In this document: in pieces, positions 28,242 through 36,101 of the stretch
Layout of the letters: every line of letters begins with the position of its first letter
How positions within the stretch are numbered: the stretch's first letter is position 1
Source of the DNA: Variovorax sp. HW608
Lineage (GTDB): Bacteria; Pseudomonadota; Gammaproteobacteria; Burkholderiales; Burkholderiaceae_C
Assembly (NCBI RefSeq): GCF_900090195.1
Contig: NZ_LT607803.1
Span: forward strand, 5,110,229 to 5,174,228
Direction of reading: 5' to 3'
Length of the DNA stretch: 64,000 nucleotides
Position numbers and translations under genes: made by a program
Notes under the pieces: generated by a model
The model's database searches: none
The model's input: the letters and a program-made list of their open reading frames with translations, nothing else
What the model was told of the DNA's origin: nothing

Positions 28242-29012
28242 TCAGTGTTCCCGGGCGACGACACAACGCACTTGCGCGCGTTCGATCAGATCCGGGAAGG
28301 GCGGCGGCGGCTCCGCATCGGTGAACAGGCAGTCGATCTGCGACAGCTTCGCCAGCTCGATCATCGCAGGCCGGTTGAACTTGCTCGCATCGGCGGCCAG
28401 CCACACCTCGCGCGCCTGCGCGATGATGGTCTGCGCCACCTTCACCTCGCGCAGGTCGAAGTCGCGCAGCGTGCCATCGGCCTCGATGCTCGACACGCCG
28501 ATCAGCGCGATGTCGACCTTGAACTGCCGGATGAAATCCATCGTCGCCTCGCCGACGATCGCGCGGTCGCGCAGCCGCACCGAGCCGCCGGCCACGATCA
28601 CCTCGCAGTTCGGATTGCCGCTCAGGATCGTCGCGACATTGAGGTTGTTGGTGATCACGCGCAGACCGGTGTGGCCCAGCAGCGCCTTGGCGATCGCCTC
28701 GGTGGTAGTGCCGATGTTGAGGATCAGCGAGCAGTCGTTCGGCACCTTGGCCGCCACCGCGCGCGCGATGCGCGCCTTGCCTTCGGCATGCAGGTTCTCG
28801 CGCTGCTGGTAGCCGATGTTCTCGGTGGTGGAGCTCGGCACCCGCACGCCGCCATGAAAGCGCGCGAGCAGCCCTTCGTCGGCCAGCCGCTGGACGTCGC
28901 GGCGCACCGTCTGCAGGGTGACGCCGAGCATGCTGGCCAGCTCGTCGACGTGGATCGACCCGCGCGAGCGCACGGTGTTCAGCAGTTTGAGTTGTCTGGG
29001 GTTGGAATTCAC
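28242..29012 (-). CDS. glpR: DeoR-family regulator of glycerol metabolism
   Basis: A 256-residue DeoR-family repressor. The N-terminal helix-turn-helix is ISVHVDEL-like here ([20 protein letters not shown]). The C-terminal sugar-phosphate-sensing domain has [10 protein letters not shown] and [17 protein letters not shown]. The expected effector is glycerol 3-phosphate. Its position between glpK and glpD supports the assignment. Three regularly spaced AACGAA repeats upstream are good operator candidates. Confidence 0.9.
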   Translation of the reverse strand: MNSNPRQLKLLNTVRSRGSIHVDELASMLGVTLQTVRRDVQRLADEGLLARFHGGVRVPSSTTENIGYQQRENLHAEGKARIARAVAAKVPNDCSLILNIGTTTEAIAKALLGHTGLRVITNNLNVATILSGNPNCEVIVAGGSVRLRDRAIVGEATMDFIRQFKVDIALIGVSSIEADGTLRDFDLREVKVAQTIIAQAREVWLAADASKFNRPAMIELAKLSQIDCLFTDAEPPPPFPDLIERAQVRCVVAREH

Positions 29013-29038
29013 GGGGAGCAGGCGCAGCGCAGGGCGCG

Positions 29039-29065
29039 AACGAATTTAAAACGAAAAGAAACGAA
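29039..29065. promoter_or_regulatory. Candidate GlpR operator: three AACGAA direct repeats
   Basis: AACGAA occurs at 29039-29044, 29050-29055 and 29060-29065, 11 and 10 bases apart, so all three lie on one face of the helix. The repeats sit between the divergent glpR and glpD genes in a locally AT-rich stretch. DeoR-family repressors commonly bind repeated elements. Confidence 0.5.
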
Positions 29066-29113
29066 TGGACTTGAGGGTTAACGCCGACGAAAATCGCACC
29101 TTAAGGAACCAAT

Positions 29114-30757
29114 ATGAAAATATTCGAACACGAATATCCCTCGAATCGCGCTTCTTCAAGCCGCCCTGCAGACCCCTGCGCCGGGTCAGAGACCGACTGC
29201 GACGTCCTGATCGTCGGCGGCGGCATCAATGGCTGCGGCATCGCGCGCGACCTCGCGGGGCGCGGCTGGCGCGTCGTCCTCTGCGAGAAGGACGATCTCG
29301 CGGCCCACACGTCCTCGTCGTCCACCAAGCTGATCCATGGCGGGCTGCGCTATCTGGAGTACTTCGAATTCTCGCTCGTGCGCAAGGCGCTGCAGGAGCG
29401 CGAAGTGCTGCTCAAGAGCGCGCCGCACATCATGTGGCCGCTGCGCTTCGTGATGCCGCACGACCCCTCGATGCGTCCCGCGTGGATGATCCGCCTGGGC
29501 CTGTTCATGTACGACCACCTGGCCCGGCGCGAGGTGCTGCCCGCTTCGCGCAGCGTCGATCTGCGAAAGCATCCGGCCGGCGAACCGCTCAAAAGCGCGT
29601 TCAAGCGCGGCTTCGTTTATTCGGATGGCTGGGTGGACGATGCGCGTTTGGTGGTGCTGAACGCGCTGGACGCGCGCGGACGCGGCGCCGAAGTGCTCAC
29701 CCGCACCCGTTGCGTGAGCGCGCAGCGCAGCGCGGACAAGTGGACGGCCGTGCTCGAAGGCCCCGAAGGGCAGCGCACCGTGCGCGCCCGCGCGGTCGTC
29801 AATGCGGCGGGCCCGTGGGCCGAAGCCTTCCTGCGCGGCGTGGCGCGCCCGGCGCGCGACGAGGCGCTCGCCACCCGGCACCTGCGGCTGGTCAAGGGCA
29901 GCCACATCGTGGTGCCGCGCGTGTTCGCCCACGACCACGCCTACATCTTCCAGAACCCCGACAAGCGGATCATCTTCGCGATCCCGTACCAGGACGACTT
30001 CACGCTGATCGGCACCACCGACATCGAGCTCGCCGGCGACGACCCCGGCGCGGCGCGCATCGGCGACGACGAGATCGACTACCTCTGCACGCAGGCGAGC
30101 CGCTATTTCGAGAAGCCGATCCGGCCCTCGGACGTGGTCTGGACCTACTCCGGCGTGCGTCCGCTGCTCGACGACGCCTCGGGCGATCCGTCGGCCGTCA
30201 CACGCGACTACCTGCTCGAAACCAACACGGCGGCCGCGCCGCTGCTCTCGGTGTGGGGCGGCAAGATCACCACCTTCCGCAAGCTCGCCGAAGACGCCGC
30301 CGATGAAGTCGGCCGCATGCTCGGCGACGCGCGCAAGCCGTGGACCGAAGGCGCGTTCCTGGCCGGCGGCGATCTGTCGGCATGGATCGGCGGGACGAGC
30401 CGCGCATCGCGGCCCGACGACGATTTCGAGCGCTTCGTGGCCGAAGTGCAGAAACGCCATCCCTGGCTCGACGCCGGCCTCGCGCGCCGGCTCGCGCGGG
30501 CCTACGGCGCACGCATCGCCGAGGTCATCGGCGACGCGCGCTCGATGCACGACCTCGGCCCCGCGGTCGCGCCCGGCCTGCACGAGCGCGAGCTGCACTA
30601 CCTGCGAAGCGAGGAATGGGCGGTGAGCGGCGACGACGTGCTGTGGCGCCGCTCCAAGCTCGGCCTGCACTACGCGCGCGCCGAGCGCGAGCAGGTCGAC
30701 GCATGGATGCGGGCCCATGAAGCCGATGGAGAGGAGGTCCGTGCGGCTGTGACTTGA
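29114..30757 (+). CDS. glpD: Aerobic glycerol-3-phosphate dehydrogenase
   Basis: A 547-residue FAD flavoprotein that oxidises glycerol 3-phosphate to dihydroxyacetone phosphate and passes electrons to quinone at the inner membrane. The FAD-binding motif is VLIVGGGINGCGIARDLAGRG, followed by SSSSTKLIHGGLRYLE. The C-terminal domain of the family is present. An AAGGAACC ribosome site precedes the ATG. About 30 residues precede the FAD motif, slightly more than in E. coli GlpD. It is divergent from glpR-glpK. Confidence 0.95.
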   Translation: MKIFEHEYPSNRASSSRPADPCAGSETDCDVLIVGGGINGCGIARDLAGRGWRVVLCEKDDLAAHTSSSSTKLIHGGLRYLEYFEFSLVRKALQEREVLLKSAPHIMWPLRFVMPHDPSMRPAWMIRLGLFMYDHLARREVLPASRSVDLRKHPAGEPLKSAFKRGFVYSDGWVDDARLVVLNALDARGRGAEVLTRTRCVSAQRSADKWTAVLEGPEGQRTVRARAVVNAAGPWAEAFLRGVARPARDEALATRHLRLVKGSHIVVPRVFAHDHAYIFQNPDKRIIFAIPYQDDFTLIGTTDIELAGDDPGAARIGDDEIDYLCTQASRYFEKPIRPSDVVWTYSGVRPLLDDASGDPSAVTRDYLLETNTAAAPLLSVWGGKITTFRKLAEDAADEVGRMLGDARKPWTEGAFLAGGDLSAWIGGTSRASRPDDDFERFVAEVQKRHPWLDAGLARRLARAYGARIAEVIGDARSMHDLGPAVAPGLHERELHYLRSEEWAVSGDDVLWRRSKLGLHYARAEREQVDAWMRAHEADGEEVRAAVT

Positions 30758-30847
30758 CGGCCGCACCAAGAAGGCGGACGCGCGCAGACTGGCTCTATCC
30801 GCAGATCACCACACGCGTCCTGGGGTCAGCCTTCCTCTGATGTGCAT

Positions 30848-30876
30848 CGCGCCGGTCGATCTCCTCGGCCGGCGCG
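30848..30876. terminator. Possible hairpin downstream of glpD
   Basis: Arms CGCGCCGG and CCGGCGCG (8 bp, perfect) enclose a 13-base loop about 90 bases after glpD and at the 3' end of the convergent ferredoxin-like gene. There is no T-run, so a classical intrinsic terminator is not proven. Confidence 0.3.
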
Positions 30877-30879
30877 ACG

Positions 30880-31296
30880 TCATCGGCTATCGCGCTTGCG
30901 ACTTCTTCCTATCTTTTCCGAAGCTCCTTGATAGAAATCCAAGAGCGGACGCAATGAAGAGGAAGAGGAAGAGCCAGGAGCGACCAGTTGGCTGTTCCGC
31001 GTCGCAGTGCCGGCTCCTCCGATGACCGTCGTCAAACTCGGCCAGTTCAAAGAGTTGATCGGCGTCAGGTGATCTTCCTCCCTGTTGCTCAGATTTGAAA
31101 GGCCTTCAAGAACTTCGATGACGCATGCGCCGCACGCGCCGGCACGGCAGCCAAAGGGAATGCGATCCGACCCCGTCAATTCGAGTGCCAACTCGGTCAA
31201 TGAGCTTCCGCGCGGTAGCCAGGCTTCATTGCCACTGGGGCTCATGATCACTTTGAACACGCTGACCTCACTTCCCTTGGATGCAAGACAGGACAT
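30880..31296 (-). CDS. 2Fe-2S ferredoxin-like protein, degenerate C-terminus
   Basis: The first 75 or so residues match a plant-type 2Fe-2S ferredoxin (LPRGSSLTELALEL, then CRAGACGACVIEVLEGL), with three cluster Cys residues in the usual C-x4-C-x2-C spacing. The fourth Cys, normally about 30 residues later in an LACQ-like motif, is absent. The tail instead is Ser-rich and unlike the family. The 138-residue frame from ATG 31296 could also start at GTG 31260, which has a better ribosome site. The end is probably frameshifted or replaced. It lies in the GC-poor island. Confidence 0.55.
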   Translation of the reverse strand: MSCLASKGSEVSVFKVIMSPSGNEAWLPRGSSLTELALELTGSDRIPFGCRAGACGACVIEVLEGLSNLSNREEDHLTPINSLNWPSLTTVIGGAGTATRNSQLVAPGSSSSSSLRPLLDFYQGASEKIGRSRKRDSR

Positions 31297-31370
31297 GCCA
31301 CCATTTCGCCGGTCGACGAACGTGTGCTTGGTGGTTTCGGAAAAATCGCTGCGCCCTCGCCGGGCTGGTG

Positions 31371-32630
31371 CTATGGGTTCTGACCTCGGCACATTCGTTT
31401 GCGGGTTGCCAGCCAGAAGGCAAAGGCGACGGAACTGATTGAGAAGCCGAGCGCGCATACGCCGAGCCAACCTGCCTTGGAGAAAACGAAGGTTGATGCG
31501 ATGGCGCCAAGTCCACTGCCGGCAGCGTAGAAAAGCATGTAGCAGGCGACAAGTCGACTGTGTGTCTCTGGCTTGTTGTTGAGAATCATGCTCTGGTTGA
31601 TGACATGAATGGCCTGTCCCCCCAGATCGAGCAGGATGATTCCAAGCATCAGGGCCAGCATGGAGTGGTGCAGAAGAGCAATCGGCGCCCAAGAGAAAAG
31701 CATGCAGAGAAGGGCGATACAGGTTGCTGGCTGTCCCAGTCCACGGTCGGCCCACCTGCCTGCACCGGCTGCTGCCAGGGCGCCAACCAGACCGATCAGG
31801 CCGAATGCTCCAATGGTGGTGTGGGACATCGAGTACGGGGCTGCCGAGAGCGGCAGGACCAAGGTGCTCCAGAACACGCTGAATGCGGCAAACATCAGCA
31901 AGCAAAGAACTCCGCGCACCTGCAGTGTTCTTTCGCTCAGGATCAGTTGGAGCATGGAGCCCAAGAGCTTCGAATAATGCAGTTTGGGTGCGGGGGCGCG
32001 GGGCGTTGGCAGTGCGTGTGAGAGCACTACCAGCATCAGGAGCGAAAGTGCGGCCGAAACGACGTAGACGGTGCGCCAGCCTGACACGTCAGCGGAAAAG
32101 CCTGCGAGCGAACGGGCCGAAAGCAAGCCGATCACAACGCCACTTTGCACGGTTCCAACAACGCGGCCGCGTTCTGATTCCTGGGCCATGTTCGCGGCGT
32201 AGGCGATCAGCCCTTGCGTCATGGCGGTTCCGAGCAACCCGATGGCCGCCATTCCGATCAGCATCAATATCCATGAAGGCGACCAGATGACGAGCCCAAG
32301 TGCTCCCGTCAACAGGACGAGTTGCGCGCAGATCAAACGTTTGCGGTTGACGAGGTCTCCGAGCGGAACCACCAGAAGCACCGCCAACGCACAGCCAATA
32401 TGGATGGATGTGATCACGCCTCCTACCGCTGCGTGACTGATTGCGAATTCGTCGGCAATGGAGTCAAGAAGCGGCTGTGCGTAATAGACATTGGCCACGC
32501 TCATCGTGCCGCACGCCGCCAGCAACAGCAACATGGGCCGTCTGATTCCCGGGGACTCGGAAAGCTGTTCGCCTCTGAGACTGTCTGGGGCGGCCATTTG
32601 AGCCTTGGCGATCGTTAACTCTCTGGTCAT
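31371..32630 (-). CDS. MFS transporter
   Basis: A 419-residue, 12-segment major facilitator protein. The loop motif after helix 2 is VPLGDLVNRKRL, and SVANVYYAQPLLDSIADEF opens helix 1, as in YnfM/AraJ-like drug or metabolite exporters. ATG 32630 is chosen over 32699, since family members start shortly before RPMLLLLAACG. It is divergent from an HxlR regulator with an inverted repeat between them, so efflux induced by a small molecule is plausible. Base composition is clearly lower in GC than the surrounding genes. Confidence 0.85.
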   Translation of the reverse strand: MTRELTIAKAQMAAPDSLRGEQLSESPGIRRPMLLLLAACGTMSVANVYYAQPLLDSIADEFAISHAAVGGVITSIHIGCALAVLLVVPLGDLVNRKRLICAQLVLLTGALGLVIWSPSWILMLIGMAAIGLLGTAMTQGLIAYAANMAQESERGRVVGTVQSGVVIGLLSARSLAGFSADVSGWRTVYVVSAALSLLMLVVLSHALPTPRAPAPKLHYSKLLGSMLQLILSERTLQVRGVLCLLMFAAFSVFWSTLVLPLSAAPYSMSHTTIGAFGLIGLVGALAAAGAGRWADRGLGQPATCIALLCMLFSWAPIALLHHSMLALMLGIILLDLGGQAIHVINQSMILNNKPETHSRLVACYMLFYAAGSGLGAIASTFVFSKAGWLGVCALGFSISSVAFAFWLATRKRMCRGQNP

Positions 32631-32642
32631 GTGAGAAAGATC

Positions 32643-32705
32643 AGGTAGTTGCGTAATGAAACTGGATCGAACTCTACTTTTGGTGGTTGTAAAATGCAAC
32701 TACCT
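32643..32705. promoter_or_regulatory. Inverted repeat in the MFS/HxlR divergent promoter region
   Basis: AGGTAGTTGC (32643-32652) and GCAACTACCT (32696-32705) are perfect 10-bp inverted arms, 43 bases apart. One arm lies near each divergent start. They are candidate binding sites for the HxlR regulator, which may act by looping or as two half-operators. Confidence 0.5.
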
Positions 32706-32768
32706 ATCAGCGGAGTTCTTGTAACAAAAGCCGACATCAGATCCGGCGGTCCTTAGGGGCGAAATGAA

Positions 32769-33233
32769 ATGGCTAGACGGAAGAACTTCTGCGATTCGCC
32801 TTGTCCTGTGGCGAGGGCGGCGGATGTGATTGGCGATCGCTGGTCGCTACTTATCGTTCGCGATGCCTTTGATGGTGTGCGACGCTTCGGTGAATTCCAG
32901 GCGAACCTGGGTATCGCACGGAACATCCTGACCGAGCGTCTGAGGATGCTCGTGGATGCGGGTGTGCTGGAGACAGTACCGGCGTCGGATGGCTCCGTCT
33001 ACCATGACTATGCAATGACGCCACGCGGCCTGTCCCTGTTTCCGGTGATCGTGACGCTCCGGCAATGGGGAGAGCAGTATTTGTTTGCGCGTTCGGAGCC
33101 GCATTCGACGTTGCTTGAGCGTGACTCTGGCAAGCCGGTCCCTGTCGTCGAGGTGAAGGGCCGCGACGGGAGGGTCATAGGGCCGGAAGAAACTTATGTG
33201 CAGAAGTTAGGGAAGAAGCCAGCAAAGGTGTAG
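32769..33233 (+). CDS. HxlR-family transcriptional regulator
   Basis: A 154-residue winged-helix regulator. The family signature is clear: an N-terminal Cys motif (CDSPCPVARAADVIGDRWSL), then RRFGEFQANLGIARNILTERL as the recognition region and YAMTPRGLSLFPVI. HxlR proteins often sense electrophiles or aldehydes through the N-terminal Cys. It probably controls the divergent MFS gene. It shares the lower GC content of the island. Confidence 0.88.
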   Translation: MARRKNFCDSPCPVARAADVIGDRWSLLIVRDAFDGVRRFGEFQANLGIARNILTERLRMLVDAGVLETVPASDGSVYHDYAMTPRGLSLFPVIVTLRQWGEQYLFARSEPHSTLLERDSGKPVPVVEVKGRDGRVIGPEETYVQKLGKKPAKV

Positions 33234-33239
33234 GCCCCG

Positions 33240-33569
33240 AAGGACACGGATCTTGAAACGAGGCCGTGACCCAAGCCCTGCCTCATGTGCGAACGGAGAT
33301 GAGCCTGCAGGTACTGGCCTACTCGTATGTGGGCCCAATGCCAGAGGTGGCCCCTCGGCTTGGTGAAGGTGGCGGTCACGTCGCGCACGATGATGCCGGC
33401 GATGAGGCTGCCGACGAGGCGGGCAACTTGAGCCCGGTGAGGGTGATGAGGTCGCTGGTGCCGCGACCGAGCCATCAGTGCAGGGCTAACACCAATGCAT
33501 CGATCAGTATCTTTTTGTATCTTGTTGCGTTAACCGGTCATCGGTCCGTGCAATACAACAAGGAATTCA
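33240..33569. mobile_element. Insertion-sequence remnant and non-coding stretch
   Basis: At about 33266-33325 the plus strand encodes LPHVRTEMSLQVLAY, which closely resembles the C-terminal end of IS1182/IS5-type transposases (typically ...TEMSLHVLAYNLKR). Only about 20 codons remain and the motif breaks immediately after. The rest of the gap holds a minus-strand open stretch with protein-like composition that I cannot place, then an AT-richer promoter-like segment before the lipoprotein gene. Confidence 0.55.
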
Positions 33570-34019
33570 GTGAAAGCGCTCGCACTACTTTTTGCCGCCG
33601 CAGCACTTCTCGCCGGATGCGGCAGCACCTCCGGACGACTGGGTCCTCTTCCCGAGGTGGCGAATTCCTCGGCGGCCTCCAAGGTGGTGGTTGTCAGAGT
33701 CAGCAGCATGGTCGGCGCGGCCAATGGATACATCGTCGCGCTGGATGGAAAGGATGTGCTCGGCATCGGCTCGGGCGAGCATGCCGAGTTCGCGGTAGCT
33801 GCGGGCGAGCACTATCTCGGCGTGAAATGCTTCGGTGGATTCACGCCGACGTGGAAGGAGGACTCGCTCAGGTTCGACGCAAGACAGGGGGCGCCCAGCT
33901 ACTTCGTGGTGCGTCCCAACCTGAGCTGTGCCGCTGTCAGGTCCGCGGACGAAGCGGAGGCCAGGAAACTGCTTGCGACCAGCAAGGCCGTCAATCTCGA
34001 CAAGCTTGTCTCCAAGTAG
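33570..34019 (+). CDS. Lipoprotein of unknown function
   Basis: A 149-residue lipoprotein precursor with the lipobox LLAGC at residues 13-17, so it should be membrane-anchored. The mature part (YIVALDGKDVLGIGSGEHAE, AAGEHYLGVKC) resembles DUF2846-type beta-sandwich domains, which read as a displayed name plus a Gly/His loop, but the match is weak. Two further lipoproteins follow on the same strand. The absence of Asp after the lipid Cys suggests sorting to the outer membrane. Confidence 0.75.
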   Translation: MKALALLFAAAALLAGCGSTSGRLGPLPEVANSSAASKVVVVRVSSMVGAANGYIVALDGKDVLGIGSGEHAEFAVAAGEHYLGVKCFGGFTPTWKEDSLRFDARQGAPSYFVVRPNLSCAAVRSADEAEARKLLATSKAVNLDKLVSK

Positions 34020-34023
34020 CGCC

Positions 34024-34494
34024 GTGGGAACCGAATCGACGACCGGGCGGGGATCAGGTCCCCGGCGCACCGGCGCGTCCGGCCGATGGCTGCGGGCGTG
34101 CGGAAATGCCGCGCTCTTCACTCTCGTCGCGGCCGCGCTCGTCGGCTGTGCGCCGATGGTGGCCTCCGTTCCGGCGCGGCTCGAGGCGCCCTCGGCAGGG
34201 GCCGCCTCGTTCGCCGCGCATGACGCTCGATTGCCATCCGACGTCTCGATCCGGCTCGCGACGGGCTATTCGCGCTCTTTGCCGGCGGGCAGCCAGTGGC
34301 GTCCGATCGGCCAGCTTCTGCAGGGGCAGGTCTACCGTCCCCTCGACTCGGTCTTCACGATTGAAGGGCGGCAGGTGCATGAGGCGTACCTGGTGGTACG
34401 CGCCGACGTGCTCACCGGCTTCTATCTGCCGGCGGAAGGCCGCTTTTCACCGCTCGATCCCCCAGTGCAACTACCCAAAGGAGTGTTTCAGTGA
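34024..34494 (+). CDS. Lipoprotein of unknown function
   Basis: A protein of about 156 residues from a GTG that starts four bases after the previous stop. An Arg-rich N-terminus precedes a hydrophobic segment and lipobox LVGC (NAALFTLVAAALVGCAPM). The mature part (RLATGYSRSLPAGSQWRPIG, HEAYLVVRADVLTGFYLPAE) suggests a small beta domain with no family I recognise. Its stop overlaps the GTG of the next lipoprotein. No clear ribosome site precedes the GTG, so the start is uncertain. Confidence 0.65.
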   Translation: MGTESTTGRGSGPRRTGASGRWLRACGNAALFTLVAAALVGCAPMVASVPARLEAPSAGAASFAAHDARLPSDVSIRLATGYSRSLPAGSQWRPIGQLLQGQVYRPLDSVFTIEGRQVHEAYLVVRADVLTGFYLPAEGRFSPLDPPVQLPKGVFQ

Positions 34495-34973
34495 CTTTGA
34501 TTTCGGCCTCCAAGCGCAGTGTCCTTCGTCTTGCCATTGCCGCCTGCGCAGTGAGCGTGCTCGCCGGTTGTGCATCCGGCATCAAGCATCAGGAGATGGC
34601 CAGTTCCATTCCGAGCATCAAGCAGGGTGAGGGCCGGATCTACTTCTTCCGGTCCTCGTCGATGTTCGGCGCAGCCATCCAGCCGGACATCCGTCTCAAC
34701 GGAGAAGTCGTCGGCACTTCCAAGCCGGGCGGCTTCTTCTTTGTCGATCGCCCGGCCGGCAACTACGTGGCCGCCACCTCGACCGAGACGGAGAAGAGCG
34801 CGAGCTTCGTTCTGGCCCCCGGAGAGACGAAGTACCTCCGGACCTCGCCGTCCTTCGGCGTCATGGTCGGCCGTATCGTGGTCGAACTCGAAACCGCCGA
34901 GAAGGCGAAGGCGGAGCTGCCCTCCCTGAGCTATACGGGCAAGCCGCTGGGTGCCAAGCAGGCGAGCAAGTAG
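34491..34973 (+). CDS. DUF2846-type lipoprotein
   Basis: A 160-residue precursor from a GTG with an AAAGGAG ribosome site and a lipobox LAGC (VSVLAGCASG). The mature domain matches DUF2846 (GRIYFFRSSSMFGAAIQPD, LNGEVVGTSKPGGFFFVDRP, GETKYLRTSPSFG), a beta-rich fold of unknown function common in proteobacterial lipoproteins. It is translationally coupled to the gene upstream. Confidence 0.8.
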   Translation: MTLISASKRSVLRLAIAACAVSVLAGCASGIKHQEMASSIPSIKQGEGRIYFFRSSSMFGAAIQPDIRLNGEVVGTSKPGGFFFVDRPAGNYVAATSTETEKSASFVLAPGETKYLRTSPSFGVMVGRIVVELETAEKAKAELPSLSYTGKPLGAKQASK

Positions 34974-35039
34974 GCAAGACTCCGGCGCGAGGGACTCTTC
35001 GTCGCGCCCATCCCCAGGGCGCCGGGCGGCGTCTTATGC

Positions 35040-35453
35040 CTAGAGGTCGGCGAGGATGCCGGTCGAAGTCGCTTCCGCCGCCAGCTTGCCTTGCGGGTTG
35101 TAGAGCGAAGCTTCGAGGAACGCGACCCGCTTGCCGCGCCGGATGATGCGCGCTTCCGTGCGGCCCTCCCCGGGGCCGACCTTCTCGTAGAAGCTGACCT
35201 TGATCTCCAGGCTGAACACGGTCTGCCTGTGATCGGATTCGTGGATCACTGCATGGGCCATCGCCGCGTCCAGCCACGCGGTGATGAAGCCGCCTTGCGC
35301 GATCGTCCCGTTGGTGTGGCAGTACTCGCGCCGTACCGTGAAGGCGGCCGAGAGCACCTTGCGCTCGGGGTCCCAGCCGGTCACATGGAAATTGCCCATC
35401 GATTCGCTCAGCGCCTTGCCTGAGCGGATGCGTTCGTCGAGGTCGTCGTTCAT
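35040..35453 (-). CDS. PaaI-type hotdog thioesterase
   Basis: A 137-residue single-hotdog protein predicted to hydrolyse acyl-CoA thioesters. The helix motif with the catalytic acid region is NGTIAQGGFITAWLDAAMAH, and the strands SLEIKVSFYEKVGPGEGRTE follow. The preferred acyl group cannot be read from sequence. It lies 24 bases downstream of the HD hydrolase gene on the same strand. Confidence 0.87.
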   Translation of the reverse strand: MNDDLDERIRSGKALSESMGNFHVTGWDPERKVLSAAFTVRREYCHTNGTIAQGGFITAWLDAAMAHAVIHESDHRQTVFSLEIKVSFYEKVGPGEGRTEARIIRRGKRVAFLEASLYNPQGKLAAEATSTGILADL

Positions 35454-35477
35454 GGAGGGTGCTCGCTTTGGATGTGC

Positions 35478-36098
35478 CTAGCGCTTGACCGCGCGCTTCA
35501 GGTTGGCGCGCGCGGCCGCTTCGAAGCGTTCGCGCATCGGTGCGGTGAGATAGAGCGGATCGCGCGCGAGAAAGCCGGCGAGTTTCTCGCGGCGCCGTGT
35601 TTCGAAGACCTCGGCCGGCACGTGCGCGTATTCGATGCGGATCTGCCTTTCGTATTCCGCGAAGCGCTCGGCCGGTGCGCCGAGGATCGCGAGGTCGATG
35701 TCCACCAGAAGCCGCGCATCCGCACCGATGGGCTCCGCCTCGTGGCGCGTCGCCATCACGAGCGCATGCACGCGCTCGGCTGCGTCGGGCGCGGCGCCAG
35801 CGTCCTGCATCGCGCGCCGTGCCCACTCGGCGCTGCGCTCCTCGTTGTCGTGCCGCCGCACGTCGTAGACCGCGTCATGGAACCAGAGGGCGAGCGCGAC
35901 TTCGGCCGGGCGTTGCGCGCTGCCTGGCTGCGCCTCCAGCAGCGCGAAGCATTCGCCCAGATGCTGGAGCGTGTGGTAGGCGCGATGCGCCTCGCAGTGC
36001 GCGGCCAGCAGCTCGTCCAGCAGCGCCTCGTCGGGCGATCCGACCCGGAGCGCGCGCCAGGCCTGGACCCACGTGTCGTGCAGCGCGGCTTCGTCCAT
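35478..36098 (-). CDS. HD-superfamily metal-dependent phosphohydrolase
   Basis: A 206-residue protein of a bacterial HD family sometimes misnamed after a glutamate-receptor subunit. Metal ligands are visible: His in AYHTLQHLGE, the HD pair in ALWFHDAVYD, and Asp in LLVDIDLAILG. The substrate is unknown. It starts three bases after mltB stops, so it is likely co-transcribed with it. Confidence 0.82.
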   Translation of the reverse strand: MDEAALHDTWVQAWRALRVGSPDEALLDELLAAHCEAHRAYHTLQHLGECFALLEAQPGSAQRPAEVALALWFHDAVYDVRRHDNEERSAEWARRAMQDAGAAPDAAERVHALVMATRHEAEPIGADARLLVDIDLAILGAPAERFAEYERQIRIEYAHVPAEVFETRRREKLAGFLARDPLYLTAPMRERFEAAARANLKRAVKR

Positions 36099-36101
36099 CA
36101 G

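Noticed and set aside
33328..33475. Minus-strand protein-like stretch in the gap before the lipoproteins
   Set aside because: It contains a plausible hydrophobic segment but no start, family match or full domain, so I did not call a gene.
34984..35008. GGCGCGA/TCGCGCC stem between convergent lipoprotein and thioesterase genes
   Set aside because: Seven base pairs with an 11-base loop and no T-run is within chance for this GC content.
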